Below, one piece after another: positions 10,138 through 23,668 of a DNA stretch of 64,000 bases; the first letter of the stretch is position 1, and every line of letters begins with the position of its first letter. The stretch is from Lasiosphaeria ovina (Eukaryota; Ascomycota; Sordariomycetes; Sordariales; Lasiosphaeriaceae). A model generated the notes under the pieces. The model made no database searches. It was not told where the DNA came from and was given only the letters and a program-made list of their open reading frames with translations. Both the position numbers and the translations under genes were made by a program. The DNA lies in contig JAULSN010000008.1 in assembly GCA_033439765.1 (NCBI GenBank), positions 1,922,001 to 1,986,000 of the forward strand. Direction: 5' to 3'.

Positions 10138-10826
10138 TTATAGTCCACACAGCCACTACAAGTGTTGTATCGTATTAATGGTTTGTCTGTCTGGCTGTAT
10201 TACGCAGTCAGGAATTACCTTATTATACCCCGCCCTGGGTTTACCTTGGCAGGAGTACAGCTAGAGGATAAGGGGGTGGCGGATACATGTCTGTACGTCG
10301 TTTAGTTCTTGTGCCATACACCGAACCTGTAGGATACAGCGTATAGATAGATACACGGAGTATATAGAAGACTAGAATATGGGTTAGGCGCGGACATGCT
10401 GTATGATGATAGAAGGCCGCGAACGTAAACTTATCATTTCTGCCGAGAAGAATATCGGTGGAAACCAGTCTTTCGCCCCCCCACTTGAGCATTTCATTCA
10501 CGATCAAAAACAACAAGACGTAGCGGTACCATCCAAGACCAAATTAGCAGAACGTTCAACGTCCAAGGGATGTAAACGCCTATAAAGACTAAATAGTATA
10601 TAAGAAGCCCCCCATTTGGATCGTATTCACATCCAAGGTGTTCTAACGGCACGAGCTTTCGAAATAATGACAGAAGACAAGATAGGTATTAAGTATTCCC
10701 CCCTTCGCCAACGCCATCCCGATGCAGCAGAGCGGCCGGCCCACTTTGTCCCACTTATTAATACATGAATTTTGTCTTGAAAGACCGCATAGCCGAAGGC
10801 CCCTTCTTCCCTCTTCTTGTCAGACA
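10138..10826. other. Intergenic region between convergent CYC2 and NEO1 genes
   Basis: About 690 bp of 3' flanks. Contains the word ACGGAGTA near 10355. No gene seen. Confidence 0.6.
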
Positions 10827-13800
10827 TTAAATGCCCTGGACCTTCCGGTACGAAGGGGGCTTCATCGTTCGCTGGATGAGCTTCCCCGCGTAGGTTGGAA
10901 TCAAGGAAATGGCCCCGATGGCCACAACGCGCCAAAGAAAGCCTCTATTGATGTCAAATTGGTCAGCAAAAGTCGCAGTTGGTGCTCGCCAAGCCAGACG
11001 ACGGGATCGAGACTTACATGGTGAGGATAAACTCCAGGTCAAAGTAGCCGCCCAGGAACGGTATGGACCCGACAAACATTAGGAAAGTGCCGACGATGGA
11101 CACGACCATAACCCAGTGCCACGTCGTGATCTCAATGGCCACCATGAGCAGTTCGTTGAGCACGAGCACCGTGTAACTGACGGCCACCATCCTCGGCCCA
11201 TCGACCTCGGTTAGCACCTGCGACAGACCTTGGATCAGGCAGCCTTGGTAGATGGAGACAAAGACCCAGACGAAGAAGGTGCGGTACGATAGCGACCGGC
11301 CTTCCGTCAGCTCTTTGTAAAGCTCCGGGTACAGATTCGTCAGGTTTTCATCGACGTCCTTGTCCAGGACAAGAGACAGCACGGGGGCTGCCGTATAGAC
11401 TGTCGCGTAGCCAACCATGAGCCAATCCTATTGGGATCGAGTCAGTAAAAACATCTCGCCTCTCGGAATATTTTAAAACAAACAAACCTTGTATAGTCCC
11501 TCTGGCCTGAAGTTAAGAGCGATGCTGTACATTGTCTGGCACACAGCAATGATCAAGCCACGGTGAATCACAAACTGTGCGAGCTTGGCACTGCGTTTGT
11601 AGCTGTTCCGGCCGTGCCACACCAGCAGCTTGGTCAAGTGGTGGAATTGCTCGATGGAGAAGTCGGCCGCGAGACTGGCCTGGCGTCCTTCCTTGCCGAC
11701 TATACCGACACCAACATCGGCCGCCTGGATCATAGAGACATCATTCCCGCCGTCGCCGATGCAGCAGACGCGTTTCTTGGTGTACTCCTTGATTAGCCTG
11801 GCAACTTCTGCCTTTTGGGTTGGCGAGCACCGGCAGGCCACCACTGTTGGCAGGAGGACGGCCACCGAAATGAATTCGCGCCTGAAGTGGGTCAAGAACA
11901 GGCTAAGGCTCTCGCCGTCGATCAACAGGCAAGAATCCGTCTTGCTCCTCAGAAAGTCCAACCCCTCCTGGGCGGCATCCTTCCGTCTGAGTTTGGAGAT
12001 TTCGTGAATATACTGACCCCTCGCCACCAGCTTGGAGCTCACTGCAACACACCGTGCAGTCTCCACCTTGTCGCCCGTCAGCATCCATATTTTAATGCCG
12101 GCGTTACGAAGCAGCTCGAGCGAGGGTTTGACATCCTTTTGCAGCTTGTCTTCGACACCGGTGACGCCAAGAAGTTCCAGGTCACGCTCGAGATACTGAG
12201 ATACAACGGCCTGCATCCCCGCATCTCGGCTGTTGATGGCAAGAGATGCGTCGCGATACTTGGCGGAGAACTCTTGGTACTCCTTTACCGACAGGCGCTT
12301 CCTCCCTACGACAAGGGTCCGAAGCCCCTCGCGGGCCATGTTGGCTGTCTCCTCGTCAAGCCAGTCGTTGGCCGAGACGATGGACCCCATCACAGTATCT
12401 GCGCCCTTTTGATAAAACCAGATCTCGCCATTCCCAAGGTTGGGAGCTCCGGGATGTAGCTTGTCGAGGAACTGAACTACGATTCCCATGCGCTTGCCCT
12501 CCGACGTGAAGGGGAAAATGTCCAGAATGCGTACTTTTACCACGGGACGACCAGTCTCGGGAGATTCGAGAACCATCCCTTTGCGGTCGCGGTGTGCTAG
12601 CCGCAAGCCAACAGACTCGGACCATCGAACTATGGCAATTTCATCCGGCGAGCTCGCTTGATACGAATTCTCAACATGGCCATCTATCTCTTCAGCCGTT
12701 GGCGTTACGTTGTGGCAGAGGGCCAGGGCAAGGACCACATCGCGGACACGGGATCCAATTTCTCGACGGGTCCTGGTAGCTCCAGCGCTGGCGGCAGCAG
12801 AATACGACGACGACGGTGTTGCAAGCGTCGGGTTGGATGAGCTGTCCGCCGATGTTGCGATGTGGAAACCCTGCTTCACATACGCCGCGACCTCGTCCAT
12901 CGCGTCGTTGGCATACGAGACGGTGCCAACGTGTATCTTCTTCATCTCCATTTCGTTTTGGGTCAAGGTTCCCGTCTTGTCGCTGAGCAAGTATTCAATC
13001 CGGCCCAGGTCCTCGGGGATGGTGCTGGTCCGGACTACGGCGCCCGGGATCCCCGGATCTCTTTGAATGAACCAGGAGTACACGCTCTTCCCCATATCCA
13101 AGTTGACACGCAAACTGATGGGAACGATCGTGGAGAATAAGACCAAGAACCTCATGATCTTCACATACCATACGTTGTCTTGGGTGTTGCCGAATCCTTC
13201 TAACGCAACTAGAATGATGGAGATGGCCAGGGTGAGAAAACAGAGGATTTTTGTGAGCGAGTTTATCTCGTACTCTAGCAAGCCCGTCTTTGACCGAGAC
13301 GGGGATGTGGACAATGCCGAGCGTGTTTGGGGTCCGGTATAGATAATCACAGCGAGAGTTGTAGCTTGTGAAGCGATGACCGTATTTGCCCATGCGGTAT
13401 TGTCTATTGATAGGGGTGCAGCTTTTGAGGGACTGCTGTCATCATGGGCGTCGGCGGCGCTGTTTATAGCGTCCTGTCGCGAAGGTAGTAGTTCCAACGT
13501 GCCGGCGAACTCGTTCACCTTCCTGTCGGGTCTGCCGGCTGTGACACGAAGACGCACCAACTCCTCGGTAGCCAGGTTCTGTGACAATGGAGAAGCAAGC
13601 CGCAGCTTCCAGTCAGTCTCGCCATCAAGCTGATCGGTGCGAATGAATGTTTCTCCTGTCGCACCGCCTTCAGCGGCACCTTGGTCAGTCCCATCAGTAG
13701 CACCAGAGGTATCAGAGCTGCCTTGGCCAGGTTCATCGGCGTGATCTAGCAGGAGTGCTGCATCTTCGGCTATCGATTCATCATGGGTTTTGTGCACAGA

Positions 13801-14949
13801 CGACTCGTGAGAAAAACACTTGAGAATAATGACGTCGGCGGGCACGCGATGCCCTTTGGTGAGTTTAAGAACATCGCCGACTTTGAGATCGCGAGACTTT
13901 TTGCTGATTTCGGAAACGTAAGACGACGGCCCTTTTCTAGCCCCTTGGCCTTCGGTCTGCTCCTCCTCCTCCTGGATGTCAGACAGCCTGTCTCTCTCGG
14001 GAATGAAGCGCTTGGATCCCTTGCGTGCGTGCGCAGACTTCAGTTTCTTCATTGACCGGCTGCTGCCGAGATTCCGTTCGGGTTCCTCAAATTTGACAAC
14101 AGTGTATTCTTCAGAGTTAGCCTCGTTGTCTCGTCTCCGCCTCCCAATATCGTCGAAAGCTTCCTTTCCCAGAGTGATGACTAGCACAAAGGCCAGCGGA
14201 GCGATGTATGTGGTAAGATAGCCGATCCTCAGAGCCGGTATTGCCTGGGAGAGGGCTACGAGAAGAAAATACATATTGAAGAAAAATGAAAACTCGTTGT
14301 ATAAGGTTATTGGCAGAAAGCCCCAAGCCGTATATTTGGCATTGGAGATGATGTTGGGCGGGAATCGCGTTGATTGGGACGAGCCGACGGCCACTTGTCT
14401 GGACGACGAGGGGTCGTCCTCCCTCTCGAGCTCCTCGTCGTCGTCGTGGCCCTGGTCCGCAGCCGCCCCAAATACGAAGGCAGGGAGCCGTCTGAGGCTG
14501 AGGTTGCGGAGGCTGTCGCCGGTGAAGGACCGGCGACGTTTGCCTGTGCCCGTGCTCTCGTCCCCATGCTGGATGAGGAGAGGCGCGTCGTCGCCGGCCC
14601 TTGCGCTGCCGTCCGAGTAGCGGGGATCGTGTGCGTCGCCATCCCTCAATAGCGCCTCGGCATCCTCGTCGCCGCCGTCACGGCTGCGACCCAGCTCGCC
14701 ATATCCGTTGCGTTTGGCCCCGCGGCGTAAACCACCCATGCGAAGGGTGCGCAGCGCTATCCTGGGAGCTCGTTGTTCGGCGGCGTCACGAGCCTGTGCC
14801 TGGGGCAAGAGACTCCTGCTGCCAGCTTGCTCGTGGCCTGGCGATGTGTGAGGGTCGAGCTCTTCGAGATCTATCTCGAGGTCCGAGTCGGATTCATCAA
14901 CGGGCGAATCTGGAGGCTCGGCTTGGTGGTACGAGTTTGAAGGAGGCAT
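10827..14949 (-). CDS. NEO1: P4-type phospholipid flippase NEO1
   Basis: P4-ATPase that moves aminophospholipids to the cytosolic leaflet in Golgi and endosome membranes; NEO1 types work without a CDC50 partner in yeast. Exons 14949-11488, 11427-11018 and 10944-10827, introns of 60 and 73 bp, 1329 aa. A long acidic, Ser-rich N-terminus (about 200 residues) precedes the core. Actuator motif DGET is at 442-445 (P4 version of TGES); phosphorylation motif DKTGTLT starts at Asp657. The GDGGNDVSM hinge motif and the C-terminal helix bundle are present. The splice joins GLYK to DWLMVGY, as in the family. Both introns interrupt the C-terminal membrane region. The leader upstream of the ATG carries a GGGCT tandem repeat. 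Divergent from SEC16, another early secretory gene. Confidence 0.95.
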
Positions 14950-16164
14950 TGGGCATCGAAGGGAGAAGCTCTCCTGAAGGCGCTGGGCTGGGCTGGGCTG
15001 GGCTGGGCTGGCTGGGCTGGGCTGGGCTGTCCTGTCTCGGCTCTGGCTCGAGTTTAAAGTTTCTGGCGTCGGGTGCAGGCCCTCAAATCGTAGTCGCGCC
15101 TGCTGAGTTCGTAGAGGTTCTTACAGCGGAAGCGTAAAAGACGTAAGAAGCCGCGCAATGCAATGCCACTCCTTCTTCCCGGTCTTCCGTCTTCCCATGC
15201 CCCTCTGCCAAGTGCGTATTAAGACGGCGCTCGCATGACAAGAGCCAATCTGGTCGGCCGGTGCAAGACGTTCAGTCGTCCAGAGATAACGGGCTCGGGG
15301 GAGTTACCAGGAGTCGTTCTGGCTGAGAACAAAGTAAAGAAGCCAGCTTCACATGTGAGCATCAACCAATGGGTTTGAGACGGGAAGGCTGCCAACTGGT
15401 AGGTTATGTTATTACGGAGTTACGTATTACGCAAGACCCTCGCTGCGTGCGCCGCTTTCAATCAGGGGTCTGCCAGCGCCGCAGCGACCGACATTAGCGC
15501 ATGACCGGAAGCAAGATCTCTGTTAGGGGGAACCGTGCTTAGGTATTATTGTGGCTGGCAGGGCATCCTTGGAAAAGCGTAATCGGCAACCCAGCAAAGT
15601 ATCTCTTTAACTCCAACATCCTGCCGAGCGCCACTCCGCTGGCCAACAAGTTGCCGAAACTAAACCTGGCTGCTGAGGAAGCATGGATCGCAGGTGAGGA
15701 CAGCTTTTCCATTTTGGCCGGTGCCTGCCCTGCCCGGATTGCTGCTGTGCCCGCGCCCGCGGCTTTTGGCAGAAGTTGGCTCCGTTCCTTTTTTGGTTTG
15801 CATCTGCATCATCATCAGTCTTTGACAGCTTTCACTTTGGCGTCTGCATTGGGAGGAGTCAGATTGGTCCTCCATCTCTTCACGCCCGACCACCATGACC
15901 AGCTGCTGAAAGTTTTCTCTTTACCTCGTCTACTAGGTAGCCTGTCTTGTATTAGTACGCGTTTGCTCCCCCTATGTCTCTACTTGGGTCCGTTCGCGAA
16001 GGCCTCGGCGACGCGATTTCGCCCCCCGTCCTCGGCGACAGCCACCTCCGAATACCCGCCATCCGATTGCTAACTGCCAACCTCATTTTAGTACTTCTAT
16101 TTCTCTTGCGTCGCGTACTCACGCTGCTGCTCTCGACAGTAGCGCGCCCTCTAATCAGTCAACC
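14950..16164. other. Intergenic region between divergent NEO1 and SEC16 genes
   Basis: About 1.2 kb, presumably both promoters and 5' leaders. Holds the GGGCT repeat at 14982-15029. A 174-codon open frame on + (15549-16073) has no family signature and ends shortly before the SEC16 ATG; I do not call it a gene. Confidence 0.55.
14982..15029. repeat. GGGCT tandem repeat (about nine units), G-quadruplex-prone
   Basis: Near-perfect GGGCT units with one 4-bp unit in the middle. It lies 33-80 bp upstream of the NEO1 ATG, within its likely 5' leader; the G-rich strand is the template strand of NEO1. Confidence 0.85.
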
Positions 16165-19100
16165 ATGTTCTCCGATGCGCCAAATGCATCATGGCATCCG
16201 GCAATGATGCCTAATTCGCTTGCCGATCTGCCTCGGAATCCCCCGAAAGACGTCCCGTCGAGTCTTACAAGTGCCATATTTGTGCACCAGGATGAAACGT
16301 CATTCGCAGCAAGTGATGCGGGCGACGAGGTTCACAATAAAAGCATCGGCCCTGATGCCTGGTTCCCAGATTACGGCACTGGCGACAGCTGGATACAGGA
16401 CACAAATGAGGCGCCAGATGCACCAGCTGCCGTCTCCGGGCGTGCCGACTCCTCCGGCGAGACCGAGGATGAGGGAGAGCCTAAATCTGGCACGGCTTCG
16501 AAACACATCAGCACAATGTCATTTACGCGAACTGTATCTCACGAAGTCAGCTGGAACGACGACGATGATCCTGAGTGGAATCTTCCCCGAGTTGGGACGG
16601 ATCCGTTCAAGTTTATGCCTCCGAACAACCGGTCCAACTCTTTCCCGGTTGCCTCTGCTAGCAAACGCCAAGAAGAAGGAGAGCCCGAGCTTGACGAGCC
16701 TCTTTCTCACAACCAGGCAGAAGAAGTTGTTTTTGAGGCGGCCCGAGAAGAGGCCCATGAGAGCTTCGAGAGCTCATATAATGGCTTTGCCGAGGACGAC
16801 CAAGAACACAGTAGCAATGCCAACCATCAATATATAGGAGGCAACTTGGCCGGAACGACAGAAGAGGCACTGGAAGCGCGCTTTGAGGAAGGCCTGCCAC
16901 TCATATCCTCTACAAGCGATGCTGTGCCGAACAACGATGTTGGCCAGGGCGAAAAAGATTTCTTTGGAGATGACACCGCCGCCGAAGAAGACGACTTTTT
17001 CAGCCAGGTTCGCAATGAAAAGGCCGCAGAGTTAAGCGACGAGTTTCCGCCGGCCCTGGACCGCAAGTCGACGATGCAGGTCTTGGGCGCTCTCGATATT
17101 GGTTTGCCAACACCGAACGGCTCCCCTTTGCACGAGTCCAGAGAGAATGGCGTGGCTATCACCGAGGTTTCCACAAATCAGGCAATTATCGAGAACAACC
17201 CAGATGCGGATGTCGTGAGTAAAAATGACGACGACTCGAAGCCTGCAGATGTGGAAGAGCTCGCTGCAAAATGGCAAGAAATGTTTGCTGGCGACGAGGA
17301 AGACGAGCTTTTACTGGATGATGCTACCGAGACCGAGACAAAAGAGTTGGACCCTGCAGCATTTTTCGACAGTGATGACGAGGGTTTCCTCGATGATTCG
17401 GAAATTCAACCGGTTGCGGAGCCCATCGTTGCCCCTACAACACCCTCCGCCGCAGAAGTCAGGCCGTTGAATGGGCGGTATTTACCCCCAAGTCAACTCC
17501 CCGGCTCCGCCGCACCGTCGGTAAACCCCTATATTCCGGCCGCGGCATCGCCGGCGCTACCTCCTGTGCCGAGAAATCCCTACCTTCCACCGACGGTGGC
17601 CCCTGCGATTCACCCTCTTTCCGCGTCTCCCTTTCCAGCGCCGTCTTCGGTCCCGCCATCTACAGGATATGGATATGGTGCCCCTCCTCGTCCGCCGCTC
17701 CAGGAAACGAAGGCGCAAAGCTTCGTCAAGGCCACGGGTGGATACACCTCGCCGTATGATCTTCCAATGGATGTTGTCGTACCCAAGAAGCGTGCGAGTA
17801 TGCACAACTTGCAAAGAAGTACTGCACCAAGCGCCTCTTTACAGGCCCCCCCCGCACCACCCAGGAGTGCGAGCTTGCAATCCCACCCGCCTCCTCCAAC
17901 TACCCCCGGCTCGGGGCTTCCGCACGCAGATGTCATTGCCTCATCTAAATTACCTCCAGCCGCGAACAAGCCGTCTCTATCAGATCTCAGGTCTAAAGAG
18001 CACTTTTTTGAGGAGCTGCCTATGACAACAAAACCACGCCCTACATCCCGTCAAAGCAACAAAAGTCTGCCATCACCATCACTGACCAGTCCATACGGAG
18101 CACCGCTCCAGCCAGGCGCACCTCCCATGAATCTCCAGCCAGCAACACCCCAAGTACAACAGTCGGCGGCTCCCTTTGCAGCAGCAGATATTCCTAAGCT
18201 GGTAGCACCACCACTTGCCAATCCCTACGCTTCGCTGCCTTCAAATAATGGCCTTAGTCCTGCGGTTCCCCCTACCGCGCCCAGCCGTTACTCACCTGCG
18301 CCTCCGATCCCTCTTGCGAATGGCTCTGTCCCCCCACCCGGACCAAGCCGATACTCTCCTGCTCCACCAGGCGCACGCCTACCAAGCGGTGGCCCGCCTC
18401 CAGCGCACCCAGTAACGGTGCCCCCAATTCTTCCTCATCAGCCTCGTACTTCGAGCCCATTGGCGCACTTTGAGATATCCCATGAGAGATCAAGATCCCA
18501 TGCCCCGAATCATCACGCTGAAGGCGGTCTGGCCGAGAGACGAAGTAGCAGTTCTATGTACGACCCACGCCTTCAGAGGGTGCCATCCTTACCCCCGACT
18601 CGAGAGGTAGAGGAGGAAGAAGGTTTGGCCCCAGCTCAGTCAGCTGCCCCAGGATATGCACCGCCCCCTCAGCCGGCCTCGCCGCCCGAGTCGAGGTTTA
18701 GCCAGTCGCCGCAGCGCTTGAGGCGGACGCCCCCGCCAACTTCTTTCACTGGACAGTCCTCATTGTCGCCTCCGAAGCGGGCAACATCAAGTCACAACGC
18801 CGTTGCCGGATCGCACGACTTTGTACCTCCGCCACGGTCTCAAACACAGTCTCCCGGGGCGTTATACGGAAATCGCGATGGAAGGCCTGTAGATCCAATC
18901 CCGCGCCCTTCCTCAGTTCACGATTCTGGTTTCTCGCGTACGACAACGTATACAACAGCCATCCCGCCCGCCCCAACTTCCGCCCCCCTTGCTTCCGCTT
19001 CTCGCCCTCGTAGCTTTTCGCAAAACCTCAGCTTGGTCACCCCTACTGATGGTCGGGAAAATGACGTGCTTCAGAGGTGGCGAGGGGCACCCCTGATCTC

Positions 19101-22100
19101 ATGGGGTGTGGGCGGGACTATTGTCACAATGTTTCCGAAAGACGTCCCGCGGTATGGCATGAATCAGAGCTCTCCCATGATTCTTCGCAGTCCAGGGACT
19201 GTGAAGGTACAAAATGCCAAGGATTTGCAGCCTATGGAGGAACGTCTCTCCAAGTTCCCAGGCCCACTCAAAGGGAAATCGAAAAAGAAGGAAACAATTT
19301 CTTGGTTGACCACCGGCATCGAAAGCTTGGAGCGTGGCCTGCCCAATTCCCTTGTCGCTCAGACCCATTTGTCCCACGATGATAAACGGGCCATGGAACG
19401 TGTGCTTCTGTGGAAAATTCTCCGTCTGTTTATCGAGCACGAGGGGTTGTTGGAAGGGAACCCAACAATCGATAAGGCTGTTCGGGATATCCTTACACCG
19501 GACCTTGAGACGCGCGGCGCTCCGTCCCTCTACACGGCCGGAGCCGGTTCGCGTGGCTTCAACGATCCAGTTACAAATACGATGCTATCCGATGCTGCTG
19601 ATCCATCGACAGTAGAGCAAATCCGGAGACATCTTCTGAATGGCGACCGTGAGAAGGCTGTCTGGATGGCAGTGGACATGCGTTTGTGGGGTCACGCGCT
19701 GCTTCTCGCCAACGCACTTGAGCCCGATCTCTACAAGAAGGTAGCCCAAGAATTTGTGAAAAAGGAAGTCAACTCTCCTGGCCAAAACAACGAATCCTTG
19801 GCTACTTTGTACGAAGTGCTCTCCGGAAACCATGAAGAGAGCGTTGACCAGTTGGTCCCAGTTCATGCCCGGGCCGGGCTCCAGCTCGTGGTGAAAGATG
19901 CCGCTCCTGGGACTTCCAAAGATGCCGTTGAAGGGCTCGATAAATGGCGCGAGACTCTCGGGCTCATTCTCGGCAACAGAAGCGCTGATGATTCGCGAGC
20001 GATTAATTCGCTCGGGTCCCTACTCTCCAGCTATGGCAGGGCGGAAGCGGCTCATATATGCTTCATGTTCGCCCGGAAACATACTGTCTTCGGCGGGCTT
20101 GACGACCCGAAATCTGATTTTGTTCTTGTCGGATCCGACCATAGGAAGCAGGCCGAACAATTTGCAAAAGAGATTGAGCCTCTGCTCCTTAGCGAGGTCT
20201 ATGAGTACGGCCAAAGCCTTGCCGGCGGCTCAAATGTGGCGGTGACGAACCCTCATTTAGCTGCATACAAGCTGCAGCATGCGTTTGCTCTGGCCGAGTA
20301 TGGAATGCGAGACAAGGCGCTGCAATACTGTGAGGCGATCTCTGCTGCAATCACAGCGCAGACTAGAAGATCGCCGTATCACCACATCATTCTTGAAGCA
20401 GCCGTGGAGGACCTCATGATACGGCTGAGGCAGGCCCCCAAGGAGGAGTCCAACTCTTGGATCCCGAAGCCGAGCATGAACAAGGTATCAGACTCGATGT
20501 GGAACCGGTTCAACAAATTCGTTGCTGGGGACGAAAACGATAGCTCAGGCCCGGGATCGCCGAAAGATAATGGCGAATTCGGGCCCTTTGCGCGCATCGC
20601 CGGAGGTACCCCTACAATAAGTCGGCCGCCATCGGCAAATAACCTGGACAACTTCAGTGCCGCAATCCCCAGTTACCCCTTGTCAACCCCCCTTCCGAAC
20701 ACCCCTGTTCCTATGATAGCATCGACTCCTCCCACGAGAGCTGCATCACGTTATGCGCCAGGAGTAGCTCAGTCACCGGCGGCTTATGCGCCAAGTTCAA
20801 CATATGCGCCTCGGTCATCCATGGAGCGTACCTCGAGTGAGCTGAACAGAAGCTCGTCTGAGATATTTCGTCAGTCCTCAGACTTGCAGTCTGGATACTC
20901 GGATCCTTATAGCCCAAACACGACATCTTCGTCTACGCAGAACTACACCCCTTCTCACTCCGGTGGCGTGGGCCTGCCGCAGGATTTGCCGCACACCCCA
21001 ATCTCTCAGCCAGACAAGCATGAGCTATCGCAGCAGCCGACTCAACCCACTTCGATGGCATCCGCCTATGAGCCCCATGGCTACTCGGGCCCTCATGTGA
21101 ACGGAATGGCTTCTGCGGCAAATAACCAGAGCTCAGGGGCGGACGGTCAACAAGCTGTTAGCAATGGCTACCAACCCCCCTCTTATGAATACGAACCGCC
21201 TTCGTTCACTCCGTACACGGCTCCTGTGGATGATAAGGCCGCCGAAGTTGATACAGCGAACAATGGTTCCTTTGAGGCCCCATCGTTCCAGCCATACGGC
21301 TATGAACCGCCATCATATGAGCCCGAATCTCAGCCAACAAACGATGACGGAGATTCGAGCGAGGAGACGAAGAGAAAACCCAAGAAAAAGGGCATCATGT
21401 ACGACGACGAGGATGACTTCCCGGTTCCGAGACCTGCCGAAAAGAGCAAAGCGGATAAGGATCGGGAAAATGCGGAACTATTCCGCAAAGCCGCAGAGGA
21501 AGATGGTCAGTATATCTCCTTTCATTTGCACAAAGTGCATCACATGCTGACTTTTACCCAGCCAAACGAGCTGCCGAAGCAAAACAGGCCAAGAAGGGAT
21601 GGGGTTTCACAGCTTGGTTTGGTAGCGGAGGCGCTGCGAAGAAGGAAAGCCACGACCCTGCTTCGAACAAGCCTATCCGAGCCAAGCTAGGAGAGGCCAA
21701 CTCATTCTACTATGACCCTGACCAGAAGCGGTGGGTCAATAAGAATGCAGGCCCAGAAGATAATGTGACGAAGAAAGCAACCGCTCCACCGCCAAGAGGA
21801 GGACCTCGCTCTGCTTCCTCGAGTCCCGCCCCACCCATGGGTGTTCCGGGTCCCACGTCAGCTTCCGATACTGGACGTGCTAGCGCTCCCCCGATGGGGC
21901 CGCCCCGATCCACCATGACCCCGCCGCCTTCGGGTCTTAACTCTTCTGCCTCTGAGGCCAACCTCATGGCCCCTCCTCTGGCACCGCCAACCATGATGCG
22001 GTCCAGCTCCAATACCAGTACTGGCAGCGGGCCGCCAAGCCGGCCGAACACAAGTCTAAGCCATTCGAGCAGCATAGATGATCTTCTAGGCGCTGCAGGA

Positions 22101-22166
22101 CCTCGCAAGGCAGGAGCCAAGAAGCCCAGAAAGAGTGCAAGATATGTCGATGTCATGACGAAATGA
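16165..22166 (+). CDS. SEC16: COPII coat assembly scaffold Sec16
   Basis: Large peripheral ER protein that organises ER exit sites by binding Sec23/24, Sec13/31 and Sar1. Exons 16165-21505 and 21562-22166 with a 56-bp intron, 1981 aa. The N-terminal 430 residues are acidic and include a conserved [12 protein letters not shown] segment. Residues about 430-950 are Pro/Ser-rich, low complexity. The central conserved domain runs from about 955 ([17 protein letters not shown]) to about 1420 and is the alpha-solenoid that binds Sec13. The C-terminus is Pro/Tyr-rich, then [12 protein letters not shown], and after the splice [12 protein letters not shown]...RYVDVM, the Sec23-binding end. The splice was chosen because it restores [12 protein letters not shown] and the canonical C-terminus; without it the frame runs into unrelated sequence. 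It is the longest gene in the window. Confidence 0.95.
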
Positions 22167-22649
22167 TTTGCGGCAGGGGAATTTGGCAAGCTGTCGAAAG
22201 GAAAGACAAGACATTCATCTGGATCTCAACCCAAGTGGTTTTGGGGAGATCAAATATGGTGGTGGTTGTTCGAAGACATGATGCGTCAACTTGGATTGAG
22301 GCTAGCTACGGTGTCGTTGCTACTGTTGTTGGTTCAGTGTTGTTGTTCTATTTCTTTTCTACCCTGTACTATAGACTAAACGTTTTTGTAATAGCCACTC
22401 GGCCTTGGTCGTAATTTTTGGGAGCTCTCGTTGGCTCTTGGAATGGCGGTGTGTGGGATGGGAGTCACTATGTTCAGTTATGTGTTGTGCTAGTGTGTTG
22501 GTAGAAAGCTGGGCTTTTTGTATAGGTTTTTCTGTTCTCTCTCGATGCTGTCATAAAAGAAGTTAAAGAGGACGCCGCGGGATTGATGGGCGCATCTCTC
22601 CGGAGAGGATAAACGAGGATGGAATCCCAATCAACTGCCTGCCTTCCTA

Positions 22650-22650
<1 letters not shown>

Positions 22651-22680
<30 letters not shown>
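22651..22680. repeat. (CTGT)n microsatellite, about 7.5 units
   Basis: Perfect tetranucleotide run in the SEC16-calmodulin spacer. Confidence 0.95.
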
Positions 22681-22683
<3 letters not shown>

Positions 22684-22910
22684 CCTCTCCGGTTCCTTCA
22701 AATAGAAAGGTGCCTCGGTGTAGTATCCTGTATATGGAAGAACCAGCCCTTGTCTTGTTCGCAATACACTACCTACCTGACTGGAAGGTTGCTTTGTCAA
22801 AGCGTTGATGTGAGACGAGTAGAGGTCACGTTTCTTGGTGAATTTGAATACATAGTGCCTTATAGAGGCGCGAAATGAACTTTACTTCGACTTCAGCTCT
22901 CCTAACTCTC

Positions 22911-22938
22911 GTTTCTTTTCTTTTCTTTTCTTTTTTTT
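22911..22938. repeat. (TTTTC)n microsatellite followed by a T run
   Basis: Pyrimidine pentanucleotide repeat passing into a T8 run, then A-rich sequence. Confidence 0.85.
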
Positions 22939-23656
22939 AAAAAATAGGAAAAGACTCTTCAAGAGCCATAACGCTCAAGGGGTGCAGATTATTTTCAGAC
23001 GACCTTGACTCACGAATAATTCGGTCACGGCACTAGTGGCGAGTTGTCGAGACAGAATGGAGAGTAAATTCGAGTAATAAAAGAAATCATTGGCCATGAC
23101 ACGAGCCCGTAACATGATATTCAGGGGAGACCCTCCGAATGACATGACTTTTTTTTCTCTTTTTTTTGTTAACAAGTAGGTACCTAGCCAACTAGCCAAT
23201 CTACGAGCCCAACAATCCCGCCCCGTGAAAAAGACACAGAAGCGCCGCAGCCGCAGCTTGCGGAGCGTTACCGTGGTCAGTCGGTCGGTAGGTAGTCGTC
23301 TGGTAGTGGCGTCACACAATCTTGCGGGGGCAGGGGAGCGGTGTGGGGGAGAAGAGAAGAGCCGGCTGCGGTCTCTTCCATGCGTCGAGTTTCTTCCACC
23401 CTCTCCCTCTCTTGAATTGGCTGTCCGGCATTAGGTGAGGTGAGTGGTCCACGTGCTTTTTACAGCTGAGGCGCTCTCTCCCCATCAACCCCAAAAATTT
23501 GCCCTCGTTTCCGTCCGGCCCTCTCACAAGAGCTCTAGGACCGATGAGGAAGGGGGCAGTGCAAAAATAAAAAAGAGGGAAAAAACCCCCCAAACTAACA
23601 GATCTGCCAAACACTCGCTGTTGCAGTAGACTGCTCTAGGCGAGCGGGAAGTAGCA

Positions 23657-23668
23657 CCCCCCCCCCCC
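23657..23668. repeat. C12 homopolymer
   Basis: Twelve consecutive C in non-coding sequence. Length is a plausible sequencing or assembly error point. Confidence 0.9.

Noticed and set aside
22651..22938. CRISPR-like or structured repeat array
   Set aside because: These are simple tetra- and pentanucleotide microsatellites without spacers.
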